A stretch of DNA of 44,423 nt, taken from positions 1-44,423 of the forward strand of contig CAMDLO010000011.1 of the NCBI GenBank assembly GCA_945901765.1, in the 5' to 3' direction. Made by a program: the position numbers and the translations under genes. Below, in pieces: positions 10,012-18,457 of this stretch. The notes under the pieces were generated by a model. That model saw only the letters and a list, made by a program, of their open reading frames with translations. It made no database searches and was not told the DNA's origin. The stretch comes from Cyanobium sp. NIES-981. GTDB lineage: Bacteria > Cyanobacteriota > Cyanobacteriia > PCC-6307 > Cyanobiaceae. Each line of letters begins with the position of its first letter. Positions within the stretch are counted from its first letter, which is position 1.

Positions 10012-11039
10012 AGCTGGCGCTGATCGCTGGGTGCGTTGCCGGGCGGCGGGCCTGTCGCCTGCTCAGCGAGGCACTGCATCGCTGCGGCTCCACCGTGACG
10101 CTGATCGGTCCGGCCCCTGACGAGGCAGCGGCTGAACCGGACTGGCTGCCCCTGCCGCTGCCACAGCTGGCCGCCAGCGAGCTGCTCGATCATGTCGATG
10201 CCGTGGGCGTGTTTCTCGACGGTGAGAGCCTGCGCCAGTTCCGGCAGATCCACGGACAGGCTGCGGCGCTGCGGGGCCGGTCGCCCAGGCCGCTGTTCTC
10301 CGGTCCGTTCCGGCCGCTCTACGGGGATGAGCTTGCGGCAGATCTGCTGCCGCGTCTTGGCGTTGATCTGCTCTGCCTGCAGGGCGAGGCCCAGCTGGCG
10401 GAGCTGAACTGGCTGGTGCAGGGCACGCCTCAGGCGCAGCAGGCCTGCGAAGCCATCGGGCTGTGGTGTCTGCCCACGGCTCCGATCGGCCACAGCATCA
10501 GCCAGGAGCCGTTGCTGGTGGTGCTGGATCAACCGGAGATTCCCCCCTCGCCCTTTGCCAATGGGGTGCTGTACGAGCGGCTCTGCGCCGTTGCGCGGGC
10601 CTCGCCCCATTGGCAGGTGCGGCTGCAGTGCGATCAGCCCCTGCCCCCGGATCCCCAGCAATGGCCCCAGACCAGTCTGGGCTGGCATCATCTGCAGAGC
10701 AGCCGCCCACCGGCCAACCTGCAGCTGGGTGATCACGCCGACCCCCTGCCGGGGCTGATCCAGGCAGGAGTGTGCATGGGAATCGGCTCCGATTGGCTGC
10801 TGCCGCCGATGGTGTGGGGCAAACCGACGGTGGTGCTCGGCGACTACGGCATCCGCACGGCGTTCAACGGACCGCTGTTCTTCGGTTCCGGGGTGATGCG
10901 CCGCCTCATGGATTGCCTGCCGCTCGATGCTCTGCTGAACAGCAGCCGCCCCGATCCCACCTGGCTCGCCTGGCGCGGCTGGTCGATCGCCGATGGTCCC
11001 CAGCGCCTGCTGCGACGGCTGGAGGCCCTGATCGGATGA
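10008..11039 (+). CDS. Putative glycosyltransferase, second tandem paralogue (DUF6716-like)
   Basis: 343 residues from ATG 10008, overlapping the previous stop (ATGA). It is shorter than its two neighbours and the most diverged. Shared blocks are an N-terminal LALIAGCVAGRRACRLL, then RLGVDLLCLQGEAQLAEL, and the C-terminal NLQLGDHADPLPGLIQ, VVLGDYGIRTAFNG and LFFGSGVMRR. These line up with VADLGVNESLG and FVASG in the first copy. The Ser-Ser/Thr motif of the other two copies (TVSSTA) is replaced by GIGSDW, and the lysine-bearing KPR block before it is not evident. It may therefore differ in donor or have lost activity. It is almost certainly translated together with the genes on either side. 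Confidence 0.65.
   Translation: MKLALIAGCVAGRRACRLLSEALHRCGSTVTLIGPAPDEAAAEPDWLPLPLPQLAASELLDHVDAVGVFLDGESLRQFRQIHGQAAALRGRSPRPLFSGPFRPLYGDELAADLLPRLGVDLLCLQGEAQLAELNWLVQGTPQAQQACEAIGLWCLPTAPIGHSISQEPLLVVLDQPEIPPSPFANGVLYERLCAVARASPHWQVRLQCDQPLPPDPQQWPQTSLGWHHLQSSRPPANLQLGDHADPLPGLIQAGVCMGIGSDWLLPPMVWGKPTVVLGDYGIRTAFNGPLFFGSGVMRRLMDCLPLDALLNSSRPDPTWLAWRGWSIADGPQRLLRRLEALIG
11021..11025 (+). promoter_or_regulatory. Ribosome binding site for the third paralogue
   Basis: GGAGG ends 10 bases before ATG 11036. The open frame extends hundreds of bases upstream in the preceding gene, so this site together with the ATGA junction decides the start. Confidence 0.5.
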
Positions 11040-12352
11040 CCCTCAAACTCCTGCTGGTGGCTGACAGCGACAGCCAGCTGCTGGCCTGTCAGGCCCTGGC
11101 GGATGCGGTTCGGGCGCTGGGCGGTGCGGTGACGGTGAACGCGATCCCCAAGCCAGGGACCCCGGCGGGGGTGTTGGGCGCCCTGGAGCGGAGCGGTCCG
11201 CTGTGGGCGATGTCCACCACCCGGCTGCTGGCGGACCCCCGGCTGGAGGGGTTCGATGCCATCGGCGTCTATCTCACCGGCAGCAAGCTGGCCGAATTCC
11301 GCAGCACCTATCGGCTGAGCCGCCAGCGCCAGCGGCAGCCCCTGCGACCGCTGTTCTGCGGCTTCAACGGGGTGGTGCTGGAGCGGTTCGAGGAGGCGAT
11401 CGCCTGGCGGCTGGGCTACGACCTGATCTGTCTGAACGGTCCTCGCGATCAGGCGCGGCTTGATCTGCTGCTGCGTCATACCCCATTCCAGGCGCAGCGC
11501 AGCGTCATCACCGGTCTGGCGCGGAACCGGCCAGCGCCGGCCAGCAGCAAGGCGCGTGAACGGATTCTGGTGTTCGCCGAGCAGGTGGTGATGCCGGCCG
11601 CTCCCCATGAGCGCCGCCGGCTCGTGCAGATGCTGGCCCGGCTGTCCCGGCGCTCGCCCGACTGGCAGGTGCTGATCAAGCCGCGCGTCGCCGCCCATGA
11701 GACCACCTTTCATGCGGTGGACACCCACATCAGCGCCACGCTGCGCGAGGCCCTCGGCAGCCCGCCGGCCAATCTGCAGCTCAGCTATGAGCCGCTGCCA
11801 CAGCTGCTGCAGCGCAGCCGGCTGCTGGCCACGGTGTCGTCCACGGCGCTGTTCGATGCCCTCGATTTCGGCTGTCGCCCCGTGGTGGTGGCCGATTTCG
11901 GCCTGCGGCAGGATCTGGGTACCCCTTTCTTCGCCGCTTCCGGTCTGCTGCGCTCTCTGGATGCGAGCGAGGATCTCGATGCCCTGGAGCAGGGCAGTGA
12001 TGCCGATCCCGCCTGGCTCCACTGGGTTGGATATCACCCCGAGTTCAGCGCCGCCAACCTGCTCAGGGCGCTCACGGACCTGGCGGGTGGTGTGCACGAT
12101 TCGGCGCCGCTGCAGCTCAGCCATCCGGGCTATGTGGTGAATGCCGCCGATCTGTCCACCAACCAGCTGCGGCGCGGCGCGGAGGCGGCGATCCGCTGCC
12201 GGGACTACGACGAGGCGGCCCGGCTGCTGGAGATCGCCCAGCTCCATCGCCCCGACAATCGCAACATCGGCAGGAGGCTGGCTGCGGTCCGGCAGCGCAA
12301 CCGGCTGCTGCGGCGGCTGGCCCTGCTGGTGACCCCTGGCCTGCGGGCCTAG
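11036..12352 (+). CDS. Putative glycosyltransferase, third tandem paralogue (DUF6716-like)
   Basis: 438 residues from ATG 11036, overlapping the previous stop. It begins LKLLLVADSDSQLLACQAL, the block that opens all three copies. RLGYDLICLNGPRDQARL, LIKPRVAAHETTFH, SYEPLPQLLQ, TVSSTALFDALDFG, VADFGLRQDLG and FFAASGLL follow in the same order as the first copy. The lysine of IKPR and the VSST loop resemble the donor phosphate-binding part of GT-B glycosyltransferases such as polysialyltransferase-like enzymes. The C-terminal ~70 residues look like a short helical repeat (AEAAIRCRDYDEAARLLEIA), which the other copies lack. It is likely co-transcribed with neuA and neuB. The role in transferring a nonulosonic acid is inferred from context. 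Confidence 0.7.
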   Translation: MTLKLLLVADSDSQLLACQALADAVRALGGAVTVNAIPKPGTPAGVLGALERSGPLWAMSTTRLLADPRLEGFDAIGVYLTGSKLAEFRSTYRLSRQRQRQPLRPLFCGFNGVVLERFEEAIAWRLGYDLICLNGPRDQARLDLLLRHTPFQAQRSVITGLARNRPAPASSKARERILVFAEQVVMPAAPHERRRLVQMLARLSRRSPDWQVLIKPRVAAHETTFHAVDTHISATLREALGSPPANLQLSYEPLPQLLQRSRLLATVSSTALFDALDFGCRPVVVADFGLRQDLGTPFFAASGLLRSLDASEDLDALEQGSDADPAWLHWVGYHPEFSAANLLRALTDLAGGVHDSAPLQLSHPGYVVNAADLSTNQLRRGAEAAIRCRDYDEAARLLEIAQLHRPDNRNIGRRLAAVRQRNRLLRRLALLVTPGLRA

Positions 12353-12383
12353 AGTCCCGGCCTAGAACGGGTGGGCGATCGAC

Positions 12384-14693
12384 GTGCAATCGGGGCTGCA
12401 ATCGGGGCACGCACTGCAGATCGAGCGGAACTTCACTCAGTTCGTGGTCTTCGCCGAGGATTCGATCCTGACGGCTCTCAACAAGATCACCGCCAACAAA
12501 TCGCGGCTGATCTTTGTGGTGTCTGAAGGGGGCATCCTGCAGGGTGTGCTCAGCGATGGCGACTTCCGGCGCTGGATCGCGGCCAGCAGTGTGATCGAAC
12601 TGGAGCAGCCGGTCACCTGCGCGATGAATCCTGATTGCGTCGCGGCACCGGAGTCCGCCGCTGCGGCTGATCTGGCTGGCCTGTTCTCCCAGAAGGTGCA
12701 GGTGATTCCCCTGCTCGATGACCATGGCCGGGTGGTGGCGGTGGCACGGGCCGGGCAGCCTCGCCTGCAGCTGGGCAGCCGCTTGATCGCTGCAGGTGAG
12801 CCGGCTTTCGTGATCGCGGAGATCGGCAACAACCACAACGGCAGCCTGGAGCTGGCCCTGCGCCTGATCGATGCGGCCGCTACCGCCGGCGCGGATTGCG
12901 CCAAGTTCCAGATGCGCGATCTGGGCCAGTTGTATGTCAACGCGGGCGACAGCAACGACATGGCCTCTGATCTCGGTACCCAGTACACCCTCGATCTGCT
13001 GGAGCGTTTCCAGCTCAGCGACGACGACCTTTACCGCTGTTTCGAGCACACCGATCGTTGCGGTCTGATCCCGCTGTGCACCCCCTGGGATGAAACCAGC
13101 CTGGCCAAGCTGGATCGCTGGGGGATGGCCGGGTTCAAGGTGGCCTCAGCCGATTTCACCAACCACGATCTGCTCAGCGCCATCGCCGCTACCGGCAAGC
13201 CGCTGATCGCTTCCACCGGCATGGCCACCGAGCAGGAGATCAGCGCCGGGATCCGCCACCTGCGCCAGCTGGGAGCCGCCTTTGCCCTGCTCCACTGCAA
13301 CTCCACCTATCCCACCCCTTTCAAGGATGTGAACCTGCGCTACCTGCGGCGGCTGGCGGAGCTGGCGGAGGCGCCGGTGGGCTATTCCGGCCATGAGCGG
13401 GGCACAGCCGTGCCGATCGCCGCTGTGGCCCTGGGCGCCAGTGTGATCGAGAAGCACATCACCCTCGATCGCGGCATGGAGGGCAACGACCACAAGGTGA
13501 GCCTGCTCCCCGATGAATTCGCCGCCATGGTGGCCGGTATCCGGGCGGTGCAGGAATCGATGGGTTCCGAGGCAGCCCGCAGCCTCAGCCAGGGCGAGTT
13601 GATGAACCGCGAGGTGCTGGCCAAGAGCCTGGTCGCCGCCTGCCCGATCCCCGCTGGCACCACGATCAGTCGCGAGATGGTGCGCATCCAGAGTCCGGGC
13701 CAGGGGCTGCAGCCATACCGGCTCGATGACCTGATCGGCCGCAGCCTCAGCTGTGCCAAGGCCGAGGGGGACGTGTTCTTTGAGTCCGATCTGAAACAGC
13801 CAGCGGCCAGGCCACGTCCCTACAACTTCCGCAACCGATTCGGAGTGCCTGTGCGGTATCACGATCTGGATGCATTCCGTACGGTCAGCAATCTTGATCT
13901 GGTGGAGATTCACCTCAGCTACAAGGATGTGGAGGTGGATGTCGATGCAGTGTTGCCCGAGCACGTGCCTTTGGGCCTGGTGGTGCATGCGCCCGAACTG
14001 TTTGCCGGCGACCACACCCTTGATCTCTGCAGTCTTGATGGCGACTACCGCCGTCACTCGGTGGTTGAGTTGCAGCGTGTGATTGATCTGTCCGCCCGTC
14101 TGGCCGGGCGATTCGCTGGCAGTGCAGATGTGTTGCTGGTCACCAATGTGGGTGGGTTTTCGGCCAACCGTCATCTCACCCCCGCGGAACGGGAGCCCCT
14201 GCTGGAGCGGTTGCAGCAGAGCCTGGCTGACCTGCGTTGTGAAGGGGTTGAGCTGATTCCCCAGACCATGCCTCCTTACCCCTGGCATTTTGGTGGCCAG
14301 CGCTATCACAATCTGTTCGTTGATGCTGAGAGCATTGAACGCTTCTGCCGCGAGCAGGGCATGCGTGTATGCCTGGATGTTTCACACTCCAAGCTGGCCT
14401 GTAATCATCTGCAGACACCCTTTTCCACCTTTCTCAAGCGGATCCTGCCCTATACAGCCCATCTCCATCTGGCCGACGCCGAGGGTGTGGATGGGGAGGG
14501 TCTGCAGATCGACGAGGGCGGTGTGGACTGGCCGGACGTGTTTCAGCTCCTCGCCCAGCTTGCGCCTGAAGCCTCGTTCATCCCTGAGATCTGGCAAGGC
14601 CATAAAAACAATGGTGAAGGGGCCTGGCTGGCCCTGGAGCGCTTGGAGCAGCACCAGCTCTCGCTGGAGGGGCGTACCCTTCTCGCCGCATGA
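12384..14693 (+). CDS. neuB: Four-domain NeuB: CBS pair, nonulosonate synthase, SAF domain, TIM barrel
   Basis: 769 residues from GTG 12384; plain NeuB is about 350. Residues ~20-125 form a CBS pair (LSDGDFRRWI, VIPLLDDHGRV), which often senses adenine nucleotides. Residues ~140-390 are NeuB, with AEIGNNHNG (145-153), KFQMRD, HCNSTYP (304-310), GYSGHE (333-338) and EKHITLD (356-362). The enzyme condenses phosphoenolpyruvate with a hexosamine-type sugar to a nine-carbon nonulosonic acid. Residues ~410-472 are the SAF/antifreeze-like domain that usually closes the NeuB active site. Residues ~485-765 are a sugar-isomerase/AP-endonuclease-2 type barrel (CLDVSHSKLACN, HLHLADAEGVDGEG). The last domain could provide a second step on the substrate or product. 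The gene lies 31 bases after the glycosyltransferases and overlaps the next gene. The specific acid is not determinable. Confidence 0.92.
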   Translation: MQSGLQSGHALQIERNFTQFVVFAEDSILTALNKITANKSRLIFVVSEGGILQGVLSDGDFRRWIAASSVIELEQPVTCAMNPDCVAAPESAAAADLAGLFSQKVQVIPLLDDHGRVVAVARAGQPRLQLGSRLIAAGEPAFVIAEIGNNHNGSLELALRLIDAAATAGADCAKFQMRDLGQLYVNAGDSNDMASDLGTQYTLDLLERFQLSDDDLYRCFEHTDRCGLIPLCTPWDETSLAKLDRWGMAGFKVASADFTNHDLLSAIAATGKPLIASTGMATEQEISAGIRHLRQLGAAFALLHCNSTYPTPFKDVNLRYLRRLAELAEAPVGYSGHERGTAVPIAAVALGASVIEKHITLDRGMEGNDHKVSLLPDEFAAMVAGIRAVQESMGSEAARSLSQGELMNREVLAKSLVAACPIPAGTTISREMVRIQSPGQGLQPYRLDDLIGRSLSCAKAEGDVFFESDLKQPAARPRPYNFRNRFGVPVRYHDLDAFRTVSNLDLVEIHLSYKDVEVDVDAVLPEHVPLGLVVHAPELFAGDHTLDLCSLDGDYRRHSVVELQRVIDLSARLAGRFAGSADVLLVTNVGGFSANRHLTPAEREPLLERLQQSLADLRCEGVELIPQTMPPYPWHFGGQRYHNLFVDAESIERFCREQGMRVCLDVSHSKLACNHLQTPFSTFLKRILPYTAHLHLADAEGVDGEGLQIDEGGVDWPDVFQLLAQLAPEASFIPEIWQGHKNNGEGAWLALERLEQHQLSLEGRTLLAA

Positions 14694-15466
14694 TTGCCCT
14701 GAACAGCAACCCTCAGGCGACTGCGTCGGAGCATTACATCCTGTTTGAACGGATCCCGCTGATCTATGCACGGGTGCCCAAGGTCGCTAATTCATCCGTC
14801 AAAGCCGCCCTCACCCGCTTGCTGGAGCAACCGCCGGAGGAGGGCTACCGCACCACGGCCGATGCGATGTGGCGTCGGGGCACCCACGGTGAAACCCGGA
14901 TGATCGATGCCCAGGCTGCACGGGAGCGGCGCAGCAGTCATTTCATCTTTAGCTTCGTACGCAATCCTTTTGATCGCTTGGTTTCGGCATACAACAACAA
15001 GCTGGTGGAGAACGATCATCTCTCTACTGCCATGCAAAAGATGGGCTTGGAGCGGTACATGCCGTTTGAGCGGTTTCTGGAGGTTCTTGTTGATACCGAT
15101 GATGCCGATCTTGACGTGCATCTTCTCCCGCAATCTGCGATTCTGTGCCTGGAGGGCGTGTGTGTTCCACGCTTCGTTGGGCGGATGGAAGCGATGGCAG
15201 ACCACTGGCAGCTGTTGCGCCGGCGCATGCGACAGGCTGGATTGCCCGCCCTTGGCAAGTTGCCGACCAAGAACGTGCGCCGGAGTGATCACAGCGATCT
15301 GAGTGGCCATTTCAGCCATCCTCATCGGGTTGATCTGGTCCTGCGGCGCTACCGGCAGGATGTGGAACTCTTCTACGGGGATCAGAATCTGGAGCGTTTG
15401 GCTGCCGGTGAGCTCAGTTCATTTTCGCCGCCGCTGGAGAGCCATTTCCAGGTGATGCAACCGTGA
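14690..15466 (+). CDS. Carbohydrate sulfotransferase (Sulfotransfer_2 type)
   Basis: 258 residues from ATG 14690, overlapping the neuB stop by four bases. The PAPS 5'-phosphosulfate region reads YARVPKVANSSVKAAL (about residues 26-41). The 3'-phosphate region reads FVRNPFDRLVSAYNNK (about 88-103). A DVHLLPQ segment follows where this family has its conserved H-x-x-PQ. Enzymes of this type move sulfate from PAPS to hydroxyl groups of sugars; the eukaryotic relatives are Golgi heparan and chondroitin enzymes, and bacterial ones act in the cytoplasm. Its place at the end of the nonulosonate operon suggests the glycan built here is sulfated. No transmembrane segment is seen. The acceptor is unknown. 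G+C is a little lower than upstream. Confidence 0.82.
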   Translation: MIALNSNPQATASEHYILFERIPLIYARVPKVANSSVKAALTRLLEQPPEEGYRTTADAMWRRGTHGETRMIDAQAARERRSSHFIFSFVRNPFDRLVSAYNNKLVENDHLSTAMQKMGLERYMPFERFLEVLVDTDDADLDVHLLPQSAILCLEGVCVPRFVGRMEAMADHWQLLRRRMRQAGLPALGKLPTKNVRRSDHSDLSGHFSHPHRVDLVLRRYRQDVELFYGDQNLERLAAGELSSFSPPLESHFQVMQP

Positions 15467-16356
15467 GCGCAACCTTGGCAAGCTGGCGTAGCATTTGCCA
15501 CCGATTCATTCCTCAGGAGCTGCCCTTGGGCCTCAACCGCCAACTGCGCAAAGCCATCGATGCGGGGCTGAGAGGGGATCACCGCGCCGAGGTGGATCAG
15601 CTGGGCCGCCGGTTGCCCAATTTCATCATCATCGGTGCCGCCAAATCGGCTACAACCACACTCACCACGATTCTGCCAAGGCATCCTGATTTCTTCATCT
15701 GCCGGCCGAAGGAGCCCAAATTTTTTGGGCGTCGGTATGACAACGGTTGGAGTTGGTACGGGCGCCTGTTCCGGGAAGGGCGCTCATTCCGCCTGCGAGG
15801 CGAGGGCAGCACCATGTATGCGAGCGCGCTCAGCAGCTATCGGCACACCCCGGAACTGATGCATCGCTACCTGCCGGATCTGAAGCTGGTTTATGTGGTG
15901 CGTGATCCCCTGGAAAGAATTGTGTCTCACTGGCGCCATCGGCGAGGTCGCCAGAGCCGCACCCGTTCTTTTGATGGGTTGATGGATTCGCGGCACCTGC
16001 GTAAGTTGGTGGTGGGATGTTCTCTCTACTACGAGCGTATCCAGGCTTTTCGAGCGTTTTTCCCCGATAGCCAGATCCATTGCCTCACGTTTGAAGATCT
16101 GATCAGCGATCCCCGTGCCACTCTGGCTCGATTGCTGCATTTCCTTGGCGCCTCGACAGATGATCAGCATCTCGATCTACTGCTGGATAATGGCACTCTT
16201 CCCAGGGTGAATGAGGCAGGCGATAAGGGGCGCGAACTGGTTGCCTCGCCTCAGTGGACCCCCCGTCTGCGTCAAAGCGTGCTCGCTGAGGTTGGTCCCG
16301 ATGCCCAGCGCATGCTTGCGTACATGGGCAAGCCAGCGGACAGCTGGTTGCTTTGA
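15463..16356 (+). CDS. Sulfotransferase (Sulfotransfer_1 type)
   Basis: 297 residues from GTG 15463, in a GTGA junction with the preceding sulfotransferase. The 5'-phosphosulfate loop is FIIIGAAKSATTTL (about residues 49-62). KEPKFFGR follows, and the 3'-phosphate motif is VYVVRDPLERIVSHW (about 141-155). The LTFEDLISDPRATLARLL block near residue 205 is also typical. It is of a different subfamily from its neighbour, so the pair are not recent duplicates. It is predicted to sulfate a sugar of the same glycan using PAPS. The operon seems to end here, since 161 bases separate it from rfbF. Confidence 0.85.
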   Translation: MSATLASWRSICHRFIPQELPLGLNRQLRKAIDAGLRGDHRAEVDQLGRRLPNFIIIGAAKSATTTLTTILPRHPDFFICRPKEPKFFGRRYDNGWSWYGRLFREGRSFRLRGEGSTMYASALSSYRHTPELMHRYLPDLKLVYVVRDPLERIVSHWRHRRGRQSRTRSFDGLMDSRHLRKLVVGCSLYYERIQAFRAFFPDSQIHCLTFEDLISDPRATLARLLHFLGASTDDQHLDLLLDNGTLPRVNEAGDKGRELVASPQWTPRLRQSVLAEVGPDAQRMLAYMGKPADSWLL

Positions 16357-16445
16357 AGGTCGCCAAGGGTCGTACTTGTCCTCTTCCGGTGATCCATCAA
16401 GGCGTGATTGGGTGTAGCCGCGTTGTTTGATTGGTCACAGCGCAG

Positions 16446-16488
16446 TGCGGGCCCGCAGGCGCTTGACCTTTATTGATTCTGCTAAGGT
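16446..16488 (+). promoter_or_regulatory. Possible promoter and palindrome ahead of rfbF
   Basis: The 161-base gap before rfbF holds a perfect 12-base palindrome TGCGGGCCCGCA (16446-16457). TTGACC (16463-16468) and TAAGGT (16483-16488) follow, about 30 bases before the rfbF start. The 14-base spacing is shorter than the usual 17, so the promoter reading is weak. The gap is the only real break in the plus-strand run from 7952 to 18409. Confidence 0.25.
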
Positions 16489-16517
16489 CGCCCCCAGTTA
16501 TCGCTTGGCGGGCAACC

Positions 16518-17291
16518 TTGAAAGCTGTCATTCTTGCTGGTGGCCGCGGCACCCGTCTCGCCGAGGAAACCGTGGTCAGGCCCAAGCCCTTGGTCGAGGT
16601 TGGCGGTATGCCGATTCTCTGGCACATCCTGAAGATCTATAGCTCATTTGGGATTAATGACTTTATTATTTGCTGCGGCTATAAGGGCTATATGATCAAA
16701 GAGTATTTTGCCAATTATTTTCTGCACACCAGTGACGTCACTTTTCACATGGATGTCGGCAATCACATGGAGGTGCATCAGCGCACGACTGAGCCCTGGA
16801 AGGTGACGCTGATCGATACCGGTGACAAGACCGAAACTGGTGGAAGGCTCGGTCGGGTGCGTGCCTTCCTGGGCGATGAGCCCTTCTGCTTCACCTACGG
16901 GGATGGTGTCTCCGATGTCGATCTGGCGGCGTTGATCGCCCACCACCGAGAGCAGGGCCTGCAGGCCACCCTCACCGCCGTTCAGCCGCCGGGTCGCTAC
17001 GGGGCGCTCCATCTTGAGGGCGATCGTGTCGGCAACTTTCAGGAGAAGGCCGACGGGGAGCAGGCCTGGATCAACGGTGGTTTTCTGGTGCTGGAGCCAT
17101 CGGTCTGCGACCTGATTCATTCGGATGCCTGCCTGTTTGAGGCCGACGTGCTCGCAGAGCTGGCGCGACGTGGACAACTCAGTGCTTATCGCCATCAGGG
17201 CTTCTGGCAGTCGATGGATACCCTGCGGGAGCGCAGCCGCCTGGAAGCGCTCTGGGAGAGCGGTGCCGCTCCATGGAAGCGCTGGGGCTGA
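16518..17291 (+). CDS. rfbF: Glucose-1-phosphate cytidylyltransferase
   Basis: 257 residues from TTG 16518, exactly the family length. The frame is open 15 codons further up, but this start puts KAVILAGGRGTRLAEET at the N terminus as in known RfbF proteins. LAGGxGTR binds the nucleotide, and YGDGVSDVD carries the metal-binding aspartates. INGGFLVLEP and QSMDTLRER are further family marks. The reaction is CTP plus glucose-1-phosphate to CDP-glucose, the entry to CDP-deoxysugars. The next gene, rfbG, uses its product and starts in the TGATG at its stop. Identification is secure. Confidence 0.94.
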   Translation: MKAVILAGGRGTRLAEETVVRPKPLVEVGGMPILWHILKIYSSFGINDFIICCGYKGYMIKEYFANYFLHTSDVTFHMDVGNHMEVHQRTTEPWKVTLIDTGDKTETGGRLGRVRAFLGDEPFCFTYGDGVSDVDLAALIAHHREQGLQATLTAVQPPGRYGALHLEGDRVGNFQEKADGEQAWINGGFLVLEPSVCDLIHSDACLFEADVLAELARRGQLSAYRHQGFWQSMDTLRERSRLEALWESGAAPWKRWG

Positions 17292-18409
17292 TGCCGGCTT
17301 CATCGGATCGCAATCCTGACGCCGGCTTCTGGGCCGGTCGGCGCGTGCTGATCACCGGCCACACCGGTTTCAAGGGAAGCTGGCTGACGCTCTGGCTCCT
17401 GCGGCTTGGTGCTCAGGTGAGTGCTGTCGCCCTCGATCCGGAAACCAGCCCCGATCTCTACACATCTCTGGCGCTGGCCCGCTGCGATCGCGCGGCTGGC
17501 CCGCTGCCGGGAAGCCTCGCCGACCATCGCCTCGACATCCGCGATGCCAGAGCCCTGCAGGAGCTGGTGGCTCTGGTGGATCCCGAGGTGGTGCTGCATC
17601 TGGCCGCCCAGCCCCTGGTGCGGCGCAGCTACAACGATCCACTGGGCACCTGGGCCACCAACGTGCAGGGGAGCCTGCACCTGCTGGAGGCGCTCCGGCC
17701 CCTGAGCCATCCCTGTGCGGTGGTGATGGTCACCACCGACAAGGTGTATGAGAACAGGGAGTGGTGTTATGGCTACCGGGAGACCGATCGCCTCGGCGGT
17801 CACGATCCCTACAGCGCCAGCAAGGCGGCGGCGGAGCTGGCGATCGCCTCCTGGCGCGCCAGCTTCTGTGGGTCGGCCCCCCACCAGACCCCCCACCTCG
17901 CCATCGCCACCGCCCGGGCCGGCAATGTGATCGGCGGTGGCGACTGGGCAGAAGACCGCATCGTTCCGGATGCGATGCGCTCCTGCGCCCGGGCGGTGCC
18001 GCTGACGCTGCGCAACCCCGGCGCCACCCGCCCCTGGCAGCATGTGCTTGAGCCTCTCTCGGGCTACCTGCGGCTGGCTGAGCGGTTGTGCCAGCAACCT
18101 CAGCTCCATGCAGAAGCCTGGAATTTCGGGCCCTTGCGGGAAGCCAACCGACCCGTTGTCGAACTGGTGGCAGCCCTGCACCAGCACTGGCAGGGTGAGT
18201 GGAGCGATCTGAGTGATCCCGCTGCACCCCACGAGGCCGGCTTGCTGCATCTGGTGATCGACAAGGCGGCAGATCGGCTGGATTGGCAGCCGCGCTGGGA
18301 TTTCGCCACCACCGTCGCCCGCACCGCCATGTGGTACCGGCAGGTTGCCGAGGGAGCATCGCCGCTGCTGTGCTGCCTGGCCGACCTGGATCGCTACCTG
18401 GCCTCCTGA
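17291..18409 (+). CDS. rfbG: CDP-glucose 4,6-dehydratase
   Basis: 372 residues from ATG 17291, sharing bases with the rfbF stop (TGATG); an in-frame ATG at 17273 would add six residues. It is a short-chain dehydrogenase-type protein with the NAD loop TGHTGFKGSW (residues ~22-31), the VTTDKVYEN block with catalytic Thr/Asp/Lys region, YSASK (Tyr-x3-Lys) and NVIGGGDWAEDRI, all typical of RfbG. It converts CDP-glucose to CDP-4-keto-6-deoxyglucose. No rfbH (3-dehydrase) is nearby, so the 3,6-dideoxy route is not evident. The convergent genes beyond 18458 are the likely next steps. Confidence 0.94.
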   Translation: MPASSDRNPDAGFWAGRRVLITGHTGFKGSWLTLWLLRLGAQVSAVALDPETSPDLYTSLALARCDRAAGPLPGSLADHRLDIRDARALQELVALVDPEVVLHLAAQPLVRRSYNDPLGTWATNVQGSLHLLEALRPLSHPCAVVMVTTDKVYENREWCYGYRETDRLGGHDPYSASKAAAELAIASWRASFCGSAPHQTPHLAIATARAGNVIGGGDWAEDRIVPDAMRSCARAVPLTLRNPGATRPWQHVLEPLSGYLRLAERLCQQPQLHAEAWNFGPLREANRPVVELVAALHQHWQGEWSDLSDPAAPHEAGLLHLVIDKAADRLDWQPRWDFATTVARTAMWYRQVAEGASPLLCCLADLDRYLAS

Positions 18410-18457
18410 ACCATCGGCCTGCCCGTGGGGTCCCGTGCGGGAGGGTCTGTCTGCGGC

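Noticed and set aside
10844-12247. 467-codon minus-strand open frame opposite the second and third tandem glycosyltransferases
   Set aside because: It has low-complexity Gln/His/Arg content with no domain, and the sense frame shows conserved family blocks and overlapping starts.
18418-18444. CCTGCCCG / CGGGAGG arms between convergent rfbG and the oxidoreductase, considered as a terminator
   Set aside because: The stem needs a bulge, the loop is 12 bases, and there is no T-tract on either strand; such pairings are common in GC-rich DNA.
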